A stretch of 64,000 nucleotides of DNA from Vreelandella songnenensis (GTDB lineage: Bacteria > Pseudomonadota > Gammaproteobacteria > Pseudomonadales > Halomonadaceae), in the NCBI RefSeq assembly GCF_003002925.1, contig NZ_PVTK01000001.1, positions 682,001 through 746,000 of the forward strand, given 5' to 3'. The notes under the pieces are model-generated. The model searched no databases. It was given only the letters and a program-made list of their open reading frames with translations, and was not told the origin of the DNA. The position numbers and the translations under genes were made by a program. Positions within the stretch are counted from its first letter, which is position 1. Each line of letters starts with the position of its first letter. Of this stretch, positions 45,788 through 56,439 are shown piece by piece.

Positions 45788-47226
45788 TGTACCTGCCTTT
45801 CGAGACGCTTGGCGAACTGGGCGACAGTGTGGATGTCTGCGTGATTGGCGGCGGTGCGGCGGGTGTATCAGTCGCGGTGACGCTTGCCGGCCGCGGCCAT
45901 CGGGTACTCATGTGCGAAGGTGGCGACGCACAATTCAGCGAGCGCTCCCAGGATAGCTATCGCGGCGAAGTACAAGGCGATACCTATCTACCCCTGGAAA
46001 GCACCCGGCTGCGTCACCTAGGCGGTTCGACCAACCACTGGGGCGGGGTCTGCAGGCCCTTCGATGCCTACGACTTTACCGCCAAGCCCGCTGCCCCCGA
46101 GACCGCCTGGCCTATTGGCCGTGAGCAGCTCACGCCCTATTTTGACGCCGCCGCCGCGCTGCTGGAGCTCGACCCGATTCCCGCCGACACGCCCATTGCC
46201 GGGTCGGCGCTTCAGCGCATTCATTTCTCGCTGGGCGCACCGGTTCGCGTGCAGCACAAGTACGCCGATACCCTGCAGGATTCCGAGCACCTGCTGTGCT
46301 GCCTGACCGCCAACCTGATGGGCCTCGAGACCCAAAACGGCCGAGTGAGTCACGCAACGTTCAGCAATTATGCCGGCGAGCAGCAGACGGTACGCGCGCG
46401 GTATTTCGTATTGGCCTGCGGCGGAATCGACAACGCCCGCCTGCTGCTGTGGTGCAACCAGCAGACACAGGGGAAGTTGATTCCTCAGGCGGATACGCTG
46501 GGGCGCTACTGGATGGAGCACCCGCACGCCACGGTCGGCCAGGCGCTGATTTTCAAGCCCGAGGCGCTGGGTCTGGATGAAGCGTATAACGTCTTTCTTT
46601 CGCCGGACGAAGACGCGCTTGCCAGCCGACAGATGCTCAACTGCGGCCTGCGCCTGCACCGCATGAACGCCGAGGCTACTCAGGGGTTGATGGAGCAACT
46701 GAGCAGCCTAGCCCCGGCGCTGGGTGAGCAGATAACCGCCTGGCAGCAAGAGGGTCGCGTGATGCACGGCGCCATGCTGCGAGCCGCCTGGGAGCAGGAG
46801 CCGCGCTTCGAGAACCGCATCGAGCTTGGCGAGGAGCGCGATGCGCTGGGCATACCGCGTAGCCGCCTGGTGTGGGAGCAGTCCGAACTCGACCGCCACA
46901 CCATTCGCGAAAGCATGCTGCTGCTGGGCGAGTACCTGCTTGACGAAGACACTGGCCGCATACAGCTGACGGACTGGCTGGCCGCACTGCCGGTAGTACT
47001 GCCGACAGACGGTGAAATCGCCGGGCGGCATCATATGGGGGGTACGCGCATGAGCCACACCCCGGAGCAGGGTATCGTCAATAGCGATTGCCGGCTGTTT
47101 GCCCAGGATAATGTCTACGTGGCGGGATCGAGCGTGTTCGCCAGTGCCGGGCACGCCAACCCGACCCTGACGCTGGTACAGCTTGCCCTACGCCTGTGTG
47201 ATCATCTGGAACAGCGCCTGGCCTAG
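45787..47226 (+). CDS. GMC-family FAD oxidoreductase
   Basis: A 479-residue flavoprotein. The FAD-binding Rossmann motif 'VCVIGGGAAGVSVA' is at about 17-30, with 'LGGSTNHWGG' near residue 80; the C-terminal domain has 'GRHHMGGTRMS' (His415-His416) and 'SAGHANPTLTLVQLALRL' with the catalytic His456/Asn458 pair. It most resembles membrane-linked sugar/polyol/gluconate dehydrogenase large subunits. It has no signal peptide of its own, so export would depend on the small Tat protein before it. A cytochrome c subunit is not encoded here. Substrate unknown. Confidence 0.85.
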   Translation: MYLPFETLGELGDSVDVCVIGGGAAGVSVAVTLAGRGHRVLMCEGGDAQFSERSQDSYRGEVQGDTYLPLESTRLRHLGGSTNHWGGVCRPFDAYDFTAKPAAPETAWPIGREQLTPYFDAAAALLELDPIPADTPIAGSALQRIHFSLGAPVRVQHKYADTLQDSEHLLCCLTANLMGLETQNGRVSHATFSNYAGEQQTVRARYFVLACGGIDNARLLLWCNQQTQGKLIPQADTLGRYWMEHPHATVGQALIFKPEALGLDEAYNVFLSPDEDALASRQMLNCGLRLHRMNAEATQGLMEQLSSLAPALGEQITAWQQEGRVMHGAMLRAAWEQEPRFENRIELGEERDALGIPRSRLVWEQSELDRHTIRESMLLLGEYLLDEDTGRIQLTDWLAALPVVLPTDGEIAGRHHMGGTRMSHTPEQGIVNSDCRLFAQDNVYVAGSSVFASAGHANPTLTLVQLALRLCDHLEQRLA

Positions 47227-47255
47227 TCAGGTATCGCCAAGCGTGCGTGTCGTGC

Positions 47256-47633
47256 TCAGTGCAGCTGGCACGGCACGGCCAGCCGAAACGGCGCTATCGG
47301 CACTTCGAAGGCGCGCTGGCTGTAGGTATTCAGCAGGGTATAGGCGCCTTCCATCACCCCCACCGGGGTTTGCAGAATGGCACGGCTGGTGTAGCGAAAG
47401 CGCTGGCCGGGGCCAATCAGCGGCTGCTGGCCTACCACGCCCTTGCCGCGCACTTCCTGGCTATCGCCGCTGCCCTGGGTGATTTTCCAGTAGCGCGCCA
47501 TCAGCTGCACGCTGTGCGGGCTCTGGTTATGTACTGTGACGGTGTAACTGAAGACGTAGCGCGATTCCGCCTCGCTCGACTCCGCCGCCTGGTACTCCGG
47601 GGCAACGCTGACCTCGATGGCTAGACCACTCAC
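47256..47633 (-). CDS. apaG: ApaG protein
   Basis: A 125-residue beta-sandwich protein (ApaG/DUF525) with 'SVAPEYQ' at the start, 'YTVTVHNQSPHSVQLMARYW' and 'GVMEGAYTLLN', as in the family. Biochemical role is not established in bacteria. It starts with GTG overlapping the ksgA stop by four bases (GTGA), so the two are coupled in the lptD-surA-pdxA-ksgA-apaG order. It is convergent with the GMC gene. Confidence 0.94.
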   Translation of the reverse strand: MSGLAIEVSVAPEYQAAESSEAESRYVFSYTVTVHNQSPHSVQLMARYWKITQGSGDSQEVRGKGVVGQQPLIGPGQRFRYTSRAILQTPVGVMEGAYTLLNTYSQRAFEVPIAPFRLAVPCQLH

Positions 47634-48460
47634 CCGTTGTCACTCCCTGCCGCATTTGCCGCGTCATCCGCCGCGACCTGATTGGCGATGGTCACGTACT
47701 CGGCCACCGTCAGCGTCTGCGGGCGGCGAGTCGGGTCGATACCCAGGGCTTCCAGCGTCTCGGGGCTTACCCGGCCCTTGAAGTTGTTGCGCAGCGTCTT
47801 GCGCCGCTGGCCAAAAGCAAGCTTGACCAGCTCGAACAGCAGTACCGGGTCGTCGGCGGTGTGCGGCAGCGCTGCGTGCGGCGTCAGGCGCACGATGGCA
47901 GAATCGACCTTGGGCCGCGGCACAAACGCTTCCGGCGGCACGATGAACAGCTGATCCACCTGGCAGTAGTACTGGGCCATCACCGAGAGCCGCCCCCAGT
48001 CGGTGCCGCCGGGACTGGCCGCCAGCCGCTCGACCACTTCCTTTTGCAGCATGAAGTGCATATCGGCAATCGCGTTACCCGCGGTCAGCAGATGCACGAT
48101 CAAGGGTGTCGAGATGTTGTAAGGCAAATTGCCCACGACTCGAAGCGCCGGGCCATCCCCCTTGAGGGCGGCAAAATCGAACTTGAGCGCATCGCCTTCA
48201 TGAATCACGAAGTCGGGGTAGTTGAAGAACTGCACCCGCAGACCGGGAATCAGATCACGATCCAGCTCGACTACCTCCAGTGCCCCGGCAGCTTCCAGCA
48301 GCGGGCCCGTCAGCGCGCCCTGACCCGGGCCGATTTCAACGAGACGGTCGCCTTCCCGCGGCCCGATGGAGCGCACGATACGCGAAATAATCCCCAGATC
48401 ACGGAGAAAGTTTTGACCGAAGCGTTTGCGAGCGCGGTGCTGCTGGGGCACTTGAGACAT
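47630..48460 (-). CDS. ksgA: 16S rRNA dimethyladenosine transferase KsgA/RsmA
   Basis: A 276-residue SAM-dependent methyltransferase that dimethylates two adjacent adenines (A1518/A1519) of 16S rRNA. It has 'RKRFGQNFLRD', the SAM loop 'EIGPGQGALT' and the catalytic 'NLPYNIS'. It lies between pdxA and apaG, all on the minus strand. Length is typical. Confidence 0.96.
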   Translation of the reverse strand: MSQVPQQHRARKRFGQNFLRDLGIISRIVRSIGPREGDRLVEIGPGQGALTGPLLEAAGALEVVELDRDLIPGLRVQFFNYPDFVIHEGDALKFDFAALKGDGPALRVVGNLPYNISTPLIVHLLTAGNAIADMHFMLQKEVVERLAASPGGTDWGRLSVMAQYYCQVDQLFIVPPEAFVPRPKVDSAIVRLTPHAALPHTADDPVLLFELVKLAFGQRRKTLRNNFKGRVSPETLEALGIDPTRRPQTLTVAEYVTIANQVAADDAANAAGSDNG

Positions 48461-48521
48461 CTAACAGGGTTCCTTGGAGGTTTTCAGTACGTGAAGCGTG
48501 TAAGGCGAGTGGCCCATGGGG

Positions 48522-49574
48522 TTAGCAGGCAGCGCCGGCCCGCTGGGTGGCAAGGCGTCGGGCCAGCGCCAGCGCAACGCCGAGGCTACCAGGGTCGGCA
48601 ACGCCCTTGCCCGCCAGGTCAAGCGCGGTGCCATGATCAACCGAGGTGCGCACCAGCGGCAAGCCCAGGGTGATATTGGCGGCCTGGCCAAAGCCTGCGT
48701 ACTTGAGTACCGCAAGCCCCTGGTCATGATACATCGCCAGCACCGCATCCACACCCGCCAGATGGCGCGGAGTAAACAGCGTATCGGCGGGCAGCGGCCC
48801 TTGAATGTCCATGCCTTCGGCGCGCAGCGCATCGAGGGCGGGGGTAATGATCTCACGCTCTTCGCGGCCCAGATGGCCGTTTTCACCGGCATGCGGGTTC
48901 AATCCGCATACGGCAATCCGCGGCGCGGCAATGCCAAACTGGCGGGTCAGGTCGGCGGCCAGCAAGCGGCTGATATGGGTTACCCGCTCAAACGTGATGG
49001 CATCCGCCACCTCGCGCAGCGGCAGGTGCGTGGTGACCAGCGCCACACGCAGATCAGCGCTGCCCTGCCAGCCCGGGGCGCGGGCATGCAGAGCGGCATC
49101 GGTGGCCAGCATCATGACCACGTCATCCACCCCGCAGGCATCGCGCAGCCACTCGGTATGCCCGGTGAACCCCGGGTAGCCGCCTTCGATGATCACACCC
49201 TTGTGCAGTGGCGCCGTGACCATGGCCGCCGCCTGCCCGGCCTGGCAGGCATTGACGGCAAGCGCCAGGGTGGCCAGCACGTAGCCTGCGTTGGCCGGGT
49301 CGAGAACGCCGGGCTCGGCCGGCGTACGCAGCGCCACCGGCCAGACCGGCAGCGTGCCCGCAGTGGCCCTGACCGACTGACCTGGGCTGGATTCCACCAG
49401 CGCCACGTCAAGCCCAAGCGTAGCTGCGCGCTTTCGCAACATGCCGATATCGCCAATGGCCACCGTCTGTTCAGGCAGCCTACCCTGGGCCGCCAGCATC
49501 AGCGTAAGCTCAGGGCCAATGCCTGCCGGCTCGCCGGTGGTAATCAGCAGCGGCAGGTCGGCGCTTGCGCTCAT
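48522..49574 (-). CDS. pdxA: 4-hydroxythreonine-4-phosphate dehydrogenase
   Basis: A 350-residue NAD-dependent, Zn-dependent enzyme of pyridoxal phosphate synthesis. 'ITTGEPAGIGPEL' at the start, 'FTGHTEWLRDACG' with the zinc-ligand His, and 'YHDQGLAVLKYAGF' near the end are diagnostic. Its ATG overlaps the surA stop (TAATG). Followed by ksgA after 61 bases. The C-terminus ends 'RAGAAC'. Confidence 0.95.
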   Translation of the reverse strand: MSASADLPLLITTGEPAGIGPELTLMLAAQGRLPEQTVAIGDIGMLRKRAATLGLDVALVESSPGQSVRATAGTLPVWPVALRTPAEPGVLDPANAGYVLATLALAVNACQAGQAAAMVTAPLHKGVIIEGGYPGFTGHTEWLRDACGVDDVVMMLATDAALHARAPGWQGSADLRVALVTTHLPLREVADAITFERVTHISRLLAADLTRQFGIAAPRIAVCGLNPHAGENGHLGREEREIITPALDALRAEGMDIQGPLPADTLFTPRHLAGVDAVLAMYHDQGLAVLKYAGFGQAANITLGLPLVRTSVDHGTALDLAGKGVADPGSLGVALALARRLATQRAGAAC

Positions 49575-50599
49575 TAGAGGCGCACGTCCACGAAGGCTTC
49601 TGCGCGAATTTCCTGCTGCCAGGTCTGCAGCTCTTCGTTGGCCCGGCGCTGGAAGATCGCCTGGCGAACCTGTTCGCGGCGGCTCTCATCGGTCACGTTC
49701 TGGCGACGACGCTCTTCCACTTCGATCACGTGGTAGCCAAACTGCGAACGCACCGGCTCGGATACCTGACCCTCGCTCAACGACTGCATGGCGTCTTCAA
49801 AGGCCGGCACGGTCTGGCCGGGGCGAACCCAGCCAAGCTCTCCGCCGTTGAGGGCGCTGCCGCGGTCGTCGCTGTATTCACGTGCCAGCGAGGCAAAATC
49901 CGCACCCTGCTGCAGGCGTTGACGCACTTCCTGAGCACGTGTCCGGGCCTGCTCTTCGTTACGCGTGGGATTGAGTTCGATCAGAATGTGGCGGGCGCGA
50001 GTCTCTTCCACAAACGACTGGTCGCTGCTCTGGTTCATCTGCTGTTCCAGTACGCGCTCAACGTCGCGGTCGCTGACCGTCACACGCTGACTGATCTGGC
50101 GCTGCTGCACCTGGCGCATGAGCATTTCGCGGCGAATTTCCTCGCGCACCTCGGCCAGGGTCATGCCATCGGCTTCCACCGCGTCGGCAAACTGCTCAAG
50201 GTTCATGTTGTTGGATTCGGCAATGCTGCGCAGCTGACGATTGAGCTCGGTATCGTCGATGCTCAGATTGGCACGGCGTGCCAGCTGCAGCTGGATTTCA
50301 TCCATTACCATGCGTTCGAGCACCTGGGCCTCAAGCGCCGAGCGCGGGGGCAGCGAGCCGCCCTGAGCCTGGGCCTGCTGCTCGATCTGCGCGACCCGGT
50401 CGTTGAGTTCACTGCGCATGATGACGCCATCATTGACCACCGCCACCACGCCATCGATGGGCTGGCGCTGGGTCGATGTGTAATCCTGAGCCTGAGATAC
50501 CAGCGGGACGACAAAAGCGCCCGCGCCAATGCACAGCGCCATGACGCCCGTGGCCGATACTTTGCGTGCCTGGGCTAGCAGCGTATTTCTGGTCTTCAT
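49574..50599 (-). CDS. surA: Periplasmic chaperone / peptidyl-prolyl isomerase SurA, single parvulin domain
   Basis: A 341-residue periplasmic chaperone for outer-membrane proteins such as LptD. Signal peptide to about residue 38; an N-terminal helical chaperone region with 'IDGVVAVVNDGVIMRSEL'; one parvulin domain (about 198-300, 'RARHILI' ... 'GGELGWVRPGQTVPAFEDA' ... 'GYHVIEVE'), then a C-terminal helix. E. coli SurA is 428 residues and has two parvulin domains; this protein lacks one. It lies downstream of lptD and overlaps pdxA. Confidence 0.93.
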   Translation of the reverse strand: MKTRNTLLAQARKVSATGVMALCIGAGAFVVPLVSQAQDYTSTQRQPIDGVVAVVNDGVIMRSELNDRVAQIEQQAQAQGGSLPPRSALEAQVLERMVMDEIQLQLARRANLSIDDTELNRQLRSIAESNNMNLEQFADAVEADGMTLAEVREEIRREMLMRQVQQRQISQRVTVSDRDVERVLEQQMNQSSDQSFVEETRARHILIELNPTRNEEQARTRAQEVRQRLQQGADFASLAREYSDDRGSALNGGELGWVRPGQTVPAFEDAMQSLSEGQVSEPVRSQFGYHVIEVEERRRQNVTDESRREQVRQAIFQRRANEELQTWQQEIRAEAFVDVRL

Positions 50600-50632
50600 A
50601 AAAGGTCTCTTTCAGTCGCCATTCGCCAACGT

Positions 50633-53080
50633 CTACAGGGGAGTAGGACGGTAGCCTGGAATGGTGCGTTCAAAATAGCTGTCGGCCTCTTGGCCAATGC
50701 CGCCTAAGCCACGGAATACAAAGCGCAAGAACAGCCCGCGGTCGTTAAAGTCATCTTCGATGCGCGCCGTGTCGTTATCATCGACCCATTCGCGCCAGAC
50801 AAGTTGCACGCCGTAGCAGCAGTCGTTCCACTGTAATCCGGCCAGTTGCTCAAGCGGACGGTCGTTGGTCTGATCGTGCAGATAACGGCCAATCAAATCA
50901 ATCCTGGGGCTCGCTTTCCAGGCAAATGACAGATCCCACTCTTCGCGACTGTAATTACGGAAGCTGTCATCGCCCGGCACCACGTCAGGATCGAAGCCTT
51001 CGATCTCCCAACGATAGCCAAGGTTCACTACATGGCCTTCGGGGTGGCGGTAGCGCAGATCAACGCTCGAGCGTTCGGTCTGCTCACGATGATCATCGTA
51101 AAGCCACTCGTAGCCGGTACTCCAGCGATCATTGATCTGCCAGTCCAGCCGGGTGACCAGCGGCGAGCGGTCACGTGTGGCCTGATAGTAGCGCTGCGGG
51201 TTGACGTTGGGGTCCTCTTCCGGCCTTGGCGGCAGCGTGTCCGGATCGCCTTCGCTATCGATACGTCGATCGGCAAAGTAGACGCTCTGACCGACGCCGA
51301 ACGTCAAGCGGTCCTGGCCGTTGGCATCTTCGATCAAGCGCGACTGCACCCCCAGCGACACGCGGTTGAGATCCCCTACCCGGTCAGCGCCGGAGAAACG
51401 GTGCGGTGACCACAGCTGATCCCAGGAGAAGGCGCGCTCGCGGCTGTCGAAATCCGGCAGCTGGGTCTGGTCGGTGCGCGGCACATAGGCGTAGTTGAGG
51501 CGCGGCTCAAGGGTCTGGCGGTAGTCGCGGTTGCCAAGCTCAAGCTCGCGTTCGAATACCAGGCCACTATCAACCGACGTTACCGCCACGCTGCGCGTGG
51601 GAGAAGTTCCGCGATCGGTTTCCCGCTCGCCGTAGTCAAGCTGATAGGCGGTATACCAGAGCTCGGTGCGCGGCTCGATATATCCCCAGGACTCCTCGCC
51701 ACGCCAGCCGACGGCGGGGGTCAGGTGCAAGCGGGTACCGGTGGCCGCTTCGCGCTCGGGCACGCGGCGCTCATCCACATCACGCCAGAAGTAGGTCGCG
51801 TTGGAGCGCCATTCGCTGTAAAGCCCCCCGCCCAGCTCCCAGTTGGAGTTGGCCGTCAGGCTCGGCAGGCGGTAAAACGGCTTGTCAGTGTCGCTTAGCG
51901 GGTCTTCAAGACGCTGAAAGCCCTGGGCACGGGCGTCGAGCTGCCAGCGCTCGCCGCGGTAGTCCACCTGGGCCAGCCGCTCCATGCTCGCGCGGTCGCT
52001 GTCGCCAAACTCGCCGCCGAAATCATCGAAGTAGCGGCCGTCGCTGGCGGCGCCGTAACGCAGGCTGTAGTTGCTGCGGCTGTTTACTCGGCCCGCATGC
52101 TGGGCATCGATATACCAGCGCTCTTCACCGGAAAAGCGGTTGTCGTTACTGGAGTTGCCGTCATCGCTGCTCAGATAGCCACCTTCCACGGTACCTGCGC
52201 TATCGTCCAGCAGGTAGCGGTACTCGCCGTTGAGCAGCAGTCCGCGATCCGTCATCCAGCGCGGGGTAATGGTGGCATCGTGATTGGGGGCAATGTTCCA
52301 GTAAAACGGCTGGGCGTAATCAATGCCGTCGGTCGAGAACCCGATCGCCGGCCACAGCAGGCCGGTATGGCGCTTGTCGTCAATCGGAAAGCGCAGCCAC
52401 GGCCAGTAGAAAATCGGCACGTCCTTGACGAGCAGACGTGCATTGCGCGCCGTGCCAAACCCTTGCGCCTGGTTGAGGCGGATGTCACTGCTGGCAAGCT
52501 GCCAGGTGTTGGCGCCGGGGTCGCAGGTAGTAAAGGTGGCATCGCGCAGCCGGTACTGGCTCTCGTTGAGCTGCTCAAGCCGGCTTGCCTGACCGCGCAG
52601 GCGCTGATCATACAGCACGTAGTGGCTGTTATTCACCGTCGCCCTATCTTCGTTGAGCATCAGCGTGGCGCTGTCGCCTCGCACCAGCGCCTGACCGTCG
52701 CGTAGCGCCAGGTTGCCTTCGGCGTCCACCTGCTGGCGCTCGGCGGGGAGAAAGATGCGCTCGGCTTCAAGCTCTGAATTGCCACGCCGCAATACCACAT
52801 CGCCGCGCAAGAGCGCTTCACCGTCAGCGGCGTAATCGGCTTCTTCGGTCTCGACCGACAGCGTTTCGGGGTTCTGCTCGGCGGCCAACCGGTAATCGGG
52901 CATGACATATCGCCCACGGCACAGCTGCTGCGAGGCTTCCCCCTGGCCCCAGGGCTGCCAATCCAACGCTTCAGCGGGCAGCGCTTCGCCTTGCGCCACC
53001 GCTGAAAACGAGGCGCCAGCGAGCAGACTGCCCATCAGCGTATGCGCAACCGGTAGTGTGCGCGAAAATCGCTTGCCCAT
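50633..53080 (-). CDS. lptD: LPS-assembly outer membrane protein LptD
   Basis: An 815-residue outer-membrane protein that inserts lipopolysaccharide into the outer leaflet with LptE. Signal peptide ends 'AVAQ' near residue 30; an LptA-like N-terminal domain (about 70-200) is followed by the large C-terminal barrel. The four disulfide-forming cysteines known from E. coli are present: Cys54, Cys186 and the adjacent pair Cys754-Cys755 ('NDCCYG'). The ATG at 53080 is chosen because AAGGA lies eight bases before it. First gene of lptD-surA-pdxA-ksgA-apaG and divergent from amgK. Confidence 0.95.
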   Translation of the reverse strand: MGKRFSRTLPVAHTLMGSLLAGASFSAVAQGEALPAEALDWQPWGQGEASQQLCRGRYVMPDYRLAAEQNPETLSVETEEADYAADGEALLRGDVVLRRGNSELEAERIFLPAERQQVDAEGNLALRDGQALVRGDSATLMLNEDRATVNNSHYVLYDQRLRGQASRLEQLNESQYRLRDATFTTCDPGANTWQLASSDIRLNQAQGFGTARNARLLVKDVPIFYWPWLRFPIDDKRHTGLLWPAIGFSTDGIDYAQPFYWNIAPNHDATITPRWMTDRGLLLNGEYRYLLDDSAGTVEGGYLSSDDGNSSNDNRFSGEERWYIDAQHAGRVNSRSNYSLRYGAASDGRYFDDFGGEFGDSDRASMERLAQVDYRGERWQLDARAQGFQRLEDPLSDTDKPFYRLPSLTANSNWELGGGLYSEWRSNATYFWRDVDERRVPEREAATGTRLHLTPAVGWRGEESWGYIEPRTELWYTAYQLDYGERETDRGTSPTRSVAVTSVDSGLVFERELELGNRDYRQTLEPRLNYAYVPRTDQTQLPDFDSRERAFSWDQLWSPHRFSGADRVGDLNRVSLGVQSRLIEDANGQDRLTFGVGQSVYFADRRIDSEGDPDTLPPRPEEDPNVNPQRYYQATRDRSPLVTRLDWQINDRWSTGYEWLYDDHREQTERSSVDLRYRHPEGHVVNLGYRWEIEGFDPDVVPGDDSFRNYSREEWDLSFAWKASPRIDLIGRYLHDQTNDRPLEQLAGLQWNDCCYGVQLVWREWVDDNDTARIEDDFNDRGLFLRFVFRGLGGIGQEADSYFERTIPGYRPTPL

Positions 53081-53150
53081 GTTCGTTATCCTTGGCATCC
53101 AGAATAGGTATTATACAGCGCGCATGATGCCCGACCAGCAAGGAGCTTGC

Positions 53151-54817
<1,667 letters not shown>

Positions 54818-54926
54818 GTAACGCTTGTTAAACAGCCAAGCCGCCCCGGCATCGAAACGGTGCGCGGGTGGCGGGAAATGTTATGCTGCGCGACTTACCT
54901 GTCGTTGCCTAGATAAGGAGAGCCAC

Positions 54927-55346
54927 GTGAAAGCAAGGGTAAAATGGACGGATGGTCGTCAATTTGTCGCCGAGTCGGGTAGCGGGCACAGCGTCGTGAT
55001 CGACGGCCCGCCCGATCACGGCGGCCGCAATACCGGACCGCGACCCATGGAAATGCTGCTGATGGGCATGGGTAGCTGCACCGCGTTCGATATTCTGAAC
55101 ATTCTCGATAAAGCGCGCGCCGATGTGACCGACTGCGTCGCTGAGCTTGATGCCGAGCGCGCCGATGAAGTGCCGGCGGTATTTACCAAGATTCACGTAC
55201 ACTTCGTGGTCACGGGTCGAGCACTCAAGGAGAAGCAGGTTGCACGCGCGGTGGAGCTGTCTGCCGAGAAGTACTGCAGCGCCTCCATCATGCTGGTCAA
55301 TGGCGGCGTCGAGATTACGCACTCCTTCGAGATCGTAGAAGCTTGA
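54927..55346 (+). CDS. OsmC/Ohr-family protein (YhfA-like)
   Basis: A 139-residue alpha/beta protein of the OsmC family. The two conserved cysteines lie in 'MGSCTAFD' and 'KYCSAS'. The order and spacing resemble YhfA/OsmC-type proteins more than Ohr. Related proteins reduce organic hydroperoxides through the Cys pair; substrate here is unproven. Start is a GTG with AAGGAG six bases upstream, which is preferred to any start further upstream. Same strand as murU but 109 bases away. Confidence 0.85.
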   Translation: MKARVKWTDGRQFVAESGSGHSVVIDGPPDHGGRNTGPRPMEMLLMGMGSCTAFDILNILDKARADVTDCVAELDAERADEVPAVFTKIHVHFVVTGRALKEKQVARAVELSAEKYCSASIMLVNGGVEITHSFEIVEA

Positions 55347-55583
55347 GCCAGATGGATGGCGCCGCTTGGCGCCTGACTCGGCCCTTGCTGGACCCGCTGG
55401 CAAAAAAAATGTCATGGCCGGATGCATACCGTGCCCCGGCCGGGCATAATACGCCTCCTTGTAATACCCCCTACTGCCTTGCAAGCGCTTTGAAAGAGCG
55501 CGTTTCCTGCATGGCATTAGTTTTTTTCTGGTTCCGGCGCTGGTTCGTCGGGGTATCTTCATCTGCCATAGGGAGGTTCGGAC

Positions 55584-56378
55584 ATGACAGATAATCTCCG
55601 ACTCCACGGGTTCAATAACCTGACCAGCTCGTTGAGCTTTAATATTTACGACATCTGTTACGCCAAGACCGAAGAGCAGCGTGCCGCTTATATCGACTAT
55701 ATCGATGAGCTGTACAACGCCGAACGTCTGACGCAGATTCTGAAAGATGTCACCAATATTATCGGCGCACACGTGCTGAATATTGCCCGTCAAGATTACG
55801 AACCTCACGGGGCGAGCGTCACCATTCTCATTGCCGAGCATGAGCTTGATGAAGCAGATCCAGAGAAAACGGTACCCGGCCCCGGCCCGCTGCCGGAAAC
55901 CGTGGTGGCCCATCTGGATAAAAGCCATGTGACGGTGCACAGCTACCCGGAATCTCACCCGGATAATGGCATCAGCACCTTCCGCCTGGATATCGACGTT
56001 TCAACCTGTGGTCATATCAGCCCGCTGAAAGCGCTGAACTACCTGATTCACAGTTTCGATTCCGATATCGTCACCATGGACTACCGAGTGCGCGGCTTTA
56101 CTCGTGATGTGGACGGCAAGAAGCTGTTCATCGATCACAAGATCTCTTCGATTCAGGACTACCTGGCCGAAGATACCAAGCAGGCGTATCAGATGATGGA
56201 TGTGAACGTGTATCAGGACAACATGTTCCATACCAAGATGCTCTTGAAGGACTTCGAGCTCGACAACTACCTGTTCGGCACGTCGCGCCGTGACATCACC
56301 TTCGAAGAGGCGCGCGATATCGAAAGCCGCCTGCGCAAGGAGATGCTGGAAATCTTCTACTCGCGAAATCTGGACTGA
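55584..56378 (+). CDS. speD: S-adenosylmethionine decarboxylase proenzyme
   Basis: A 264-residue proenzyme, the same length as E. coli SpeD. It begins '[20 protein letters not shown]' and contains '[13 protein letters not shown]', where autocleavage between Lys113 and Ser114 makes the pyruvoyl group. It supplies decarboxylated SAM for spermidine synthesis. No speE is adjacent. The 237 bases before it hold the promoter; nothing else is seen there. Confidence 0.95.
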   Translation: MTDNLRLHGFNNLTSSLSFNIYDICYAKTEEQRAAYIDYIDELYNAERLTQILKDVTNIIGAHVLNIARQDYEPHGASVTILIAEHELDEADPEKTVPGPGPLPETVVAHLDKSHVTVHSYPESHPDNGISTFRLDIDVSTCGHISPLKALNYLIHSFDSDIVTMDYRVRGFTRDVDGKKLFIDHKISSIQDYLAEDTKQAYQMMDVNVYQDNMFHTKMLLKDFELDNYLFGTSRRDITFEEARDIESRLRKEMLEIFYSRNLD

Positions 56379-56403
56379 TAGAAGCTCTCAGGCGTTAGAC
56401 GCT

Positions 56404-56436
56404 AAAAAGCCGGCATGTAAATGCCGGCTTTTTTTA
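56404..56436 (+). terminator. Terminator after speD (bidirectional)
   Basis: AAAAGCCGGCAT - GTAA - ATGCCGGCTTTT, a 12-bp stem with T runs on both sides, between the convergent speD and acyltransferase genes. Confidence 0.92.
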
Positions 56437-56439
56437 TAC

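Noticed and set aside
48516..50578. Two long open frames on the plus strand opposite pdxA and surA
   Set aside because: Both sit exactly opposite conserved core genes and show no domain, signal or start site.
54909..55958. Minus-strand frame of 349 codons spanning the OsmC gene and the speD upstream region
   Set aside because: It covers the OsmC gene in antisense and runs into speD; no ribosome site and no recognisable sequence, so the 55347-55583 gap is treated as non-coding.
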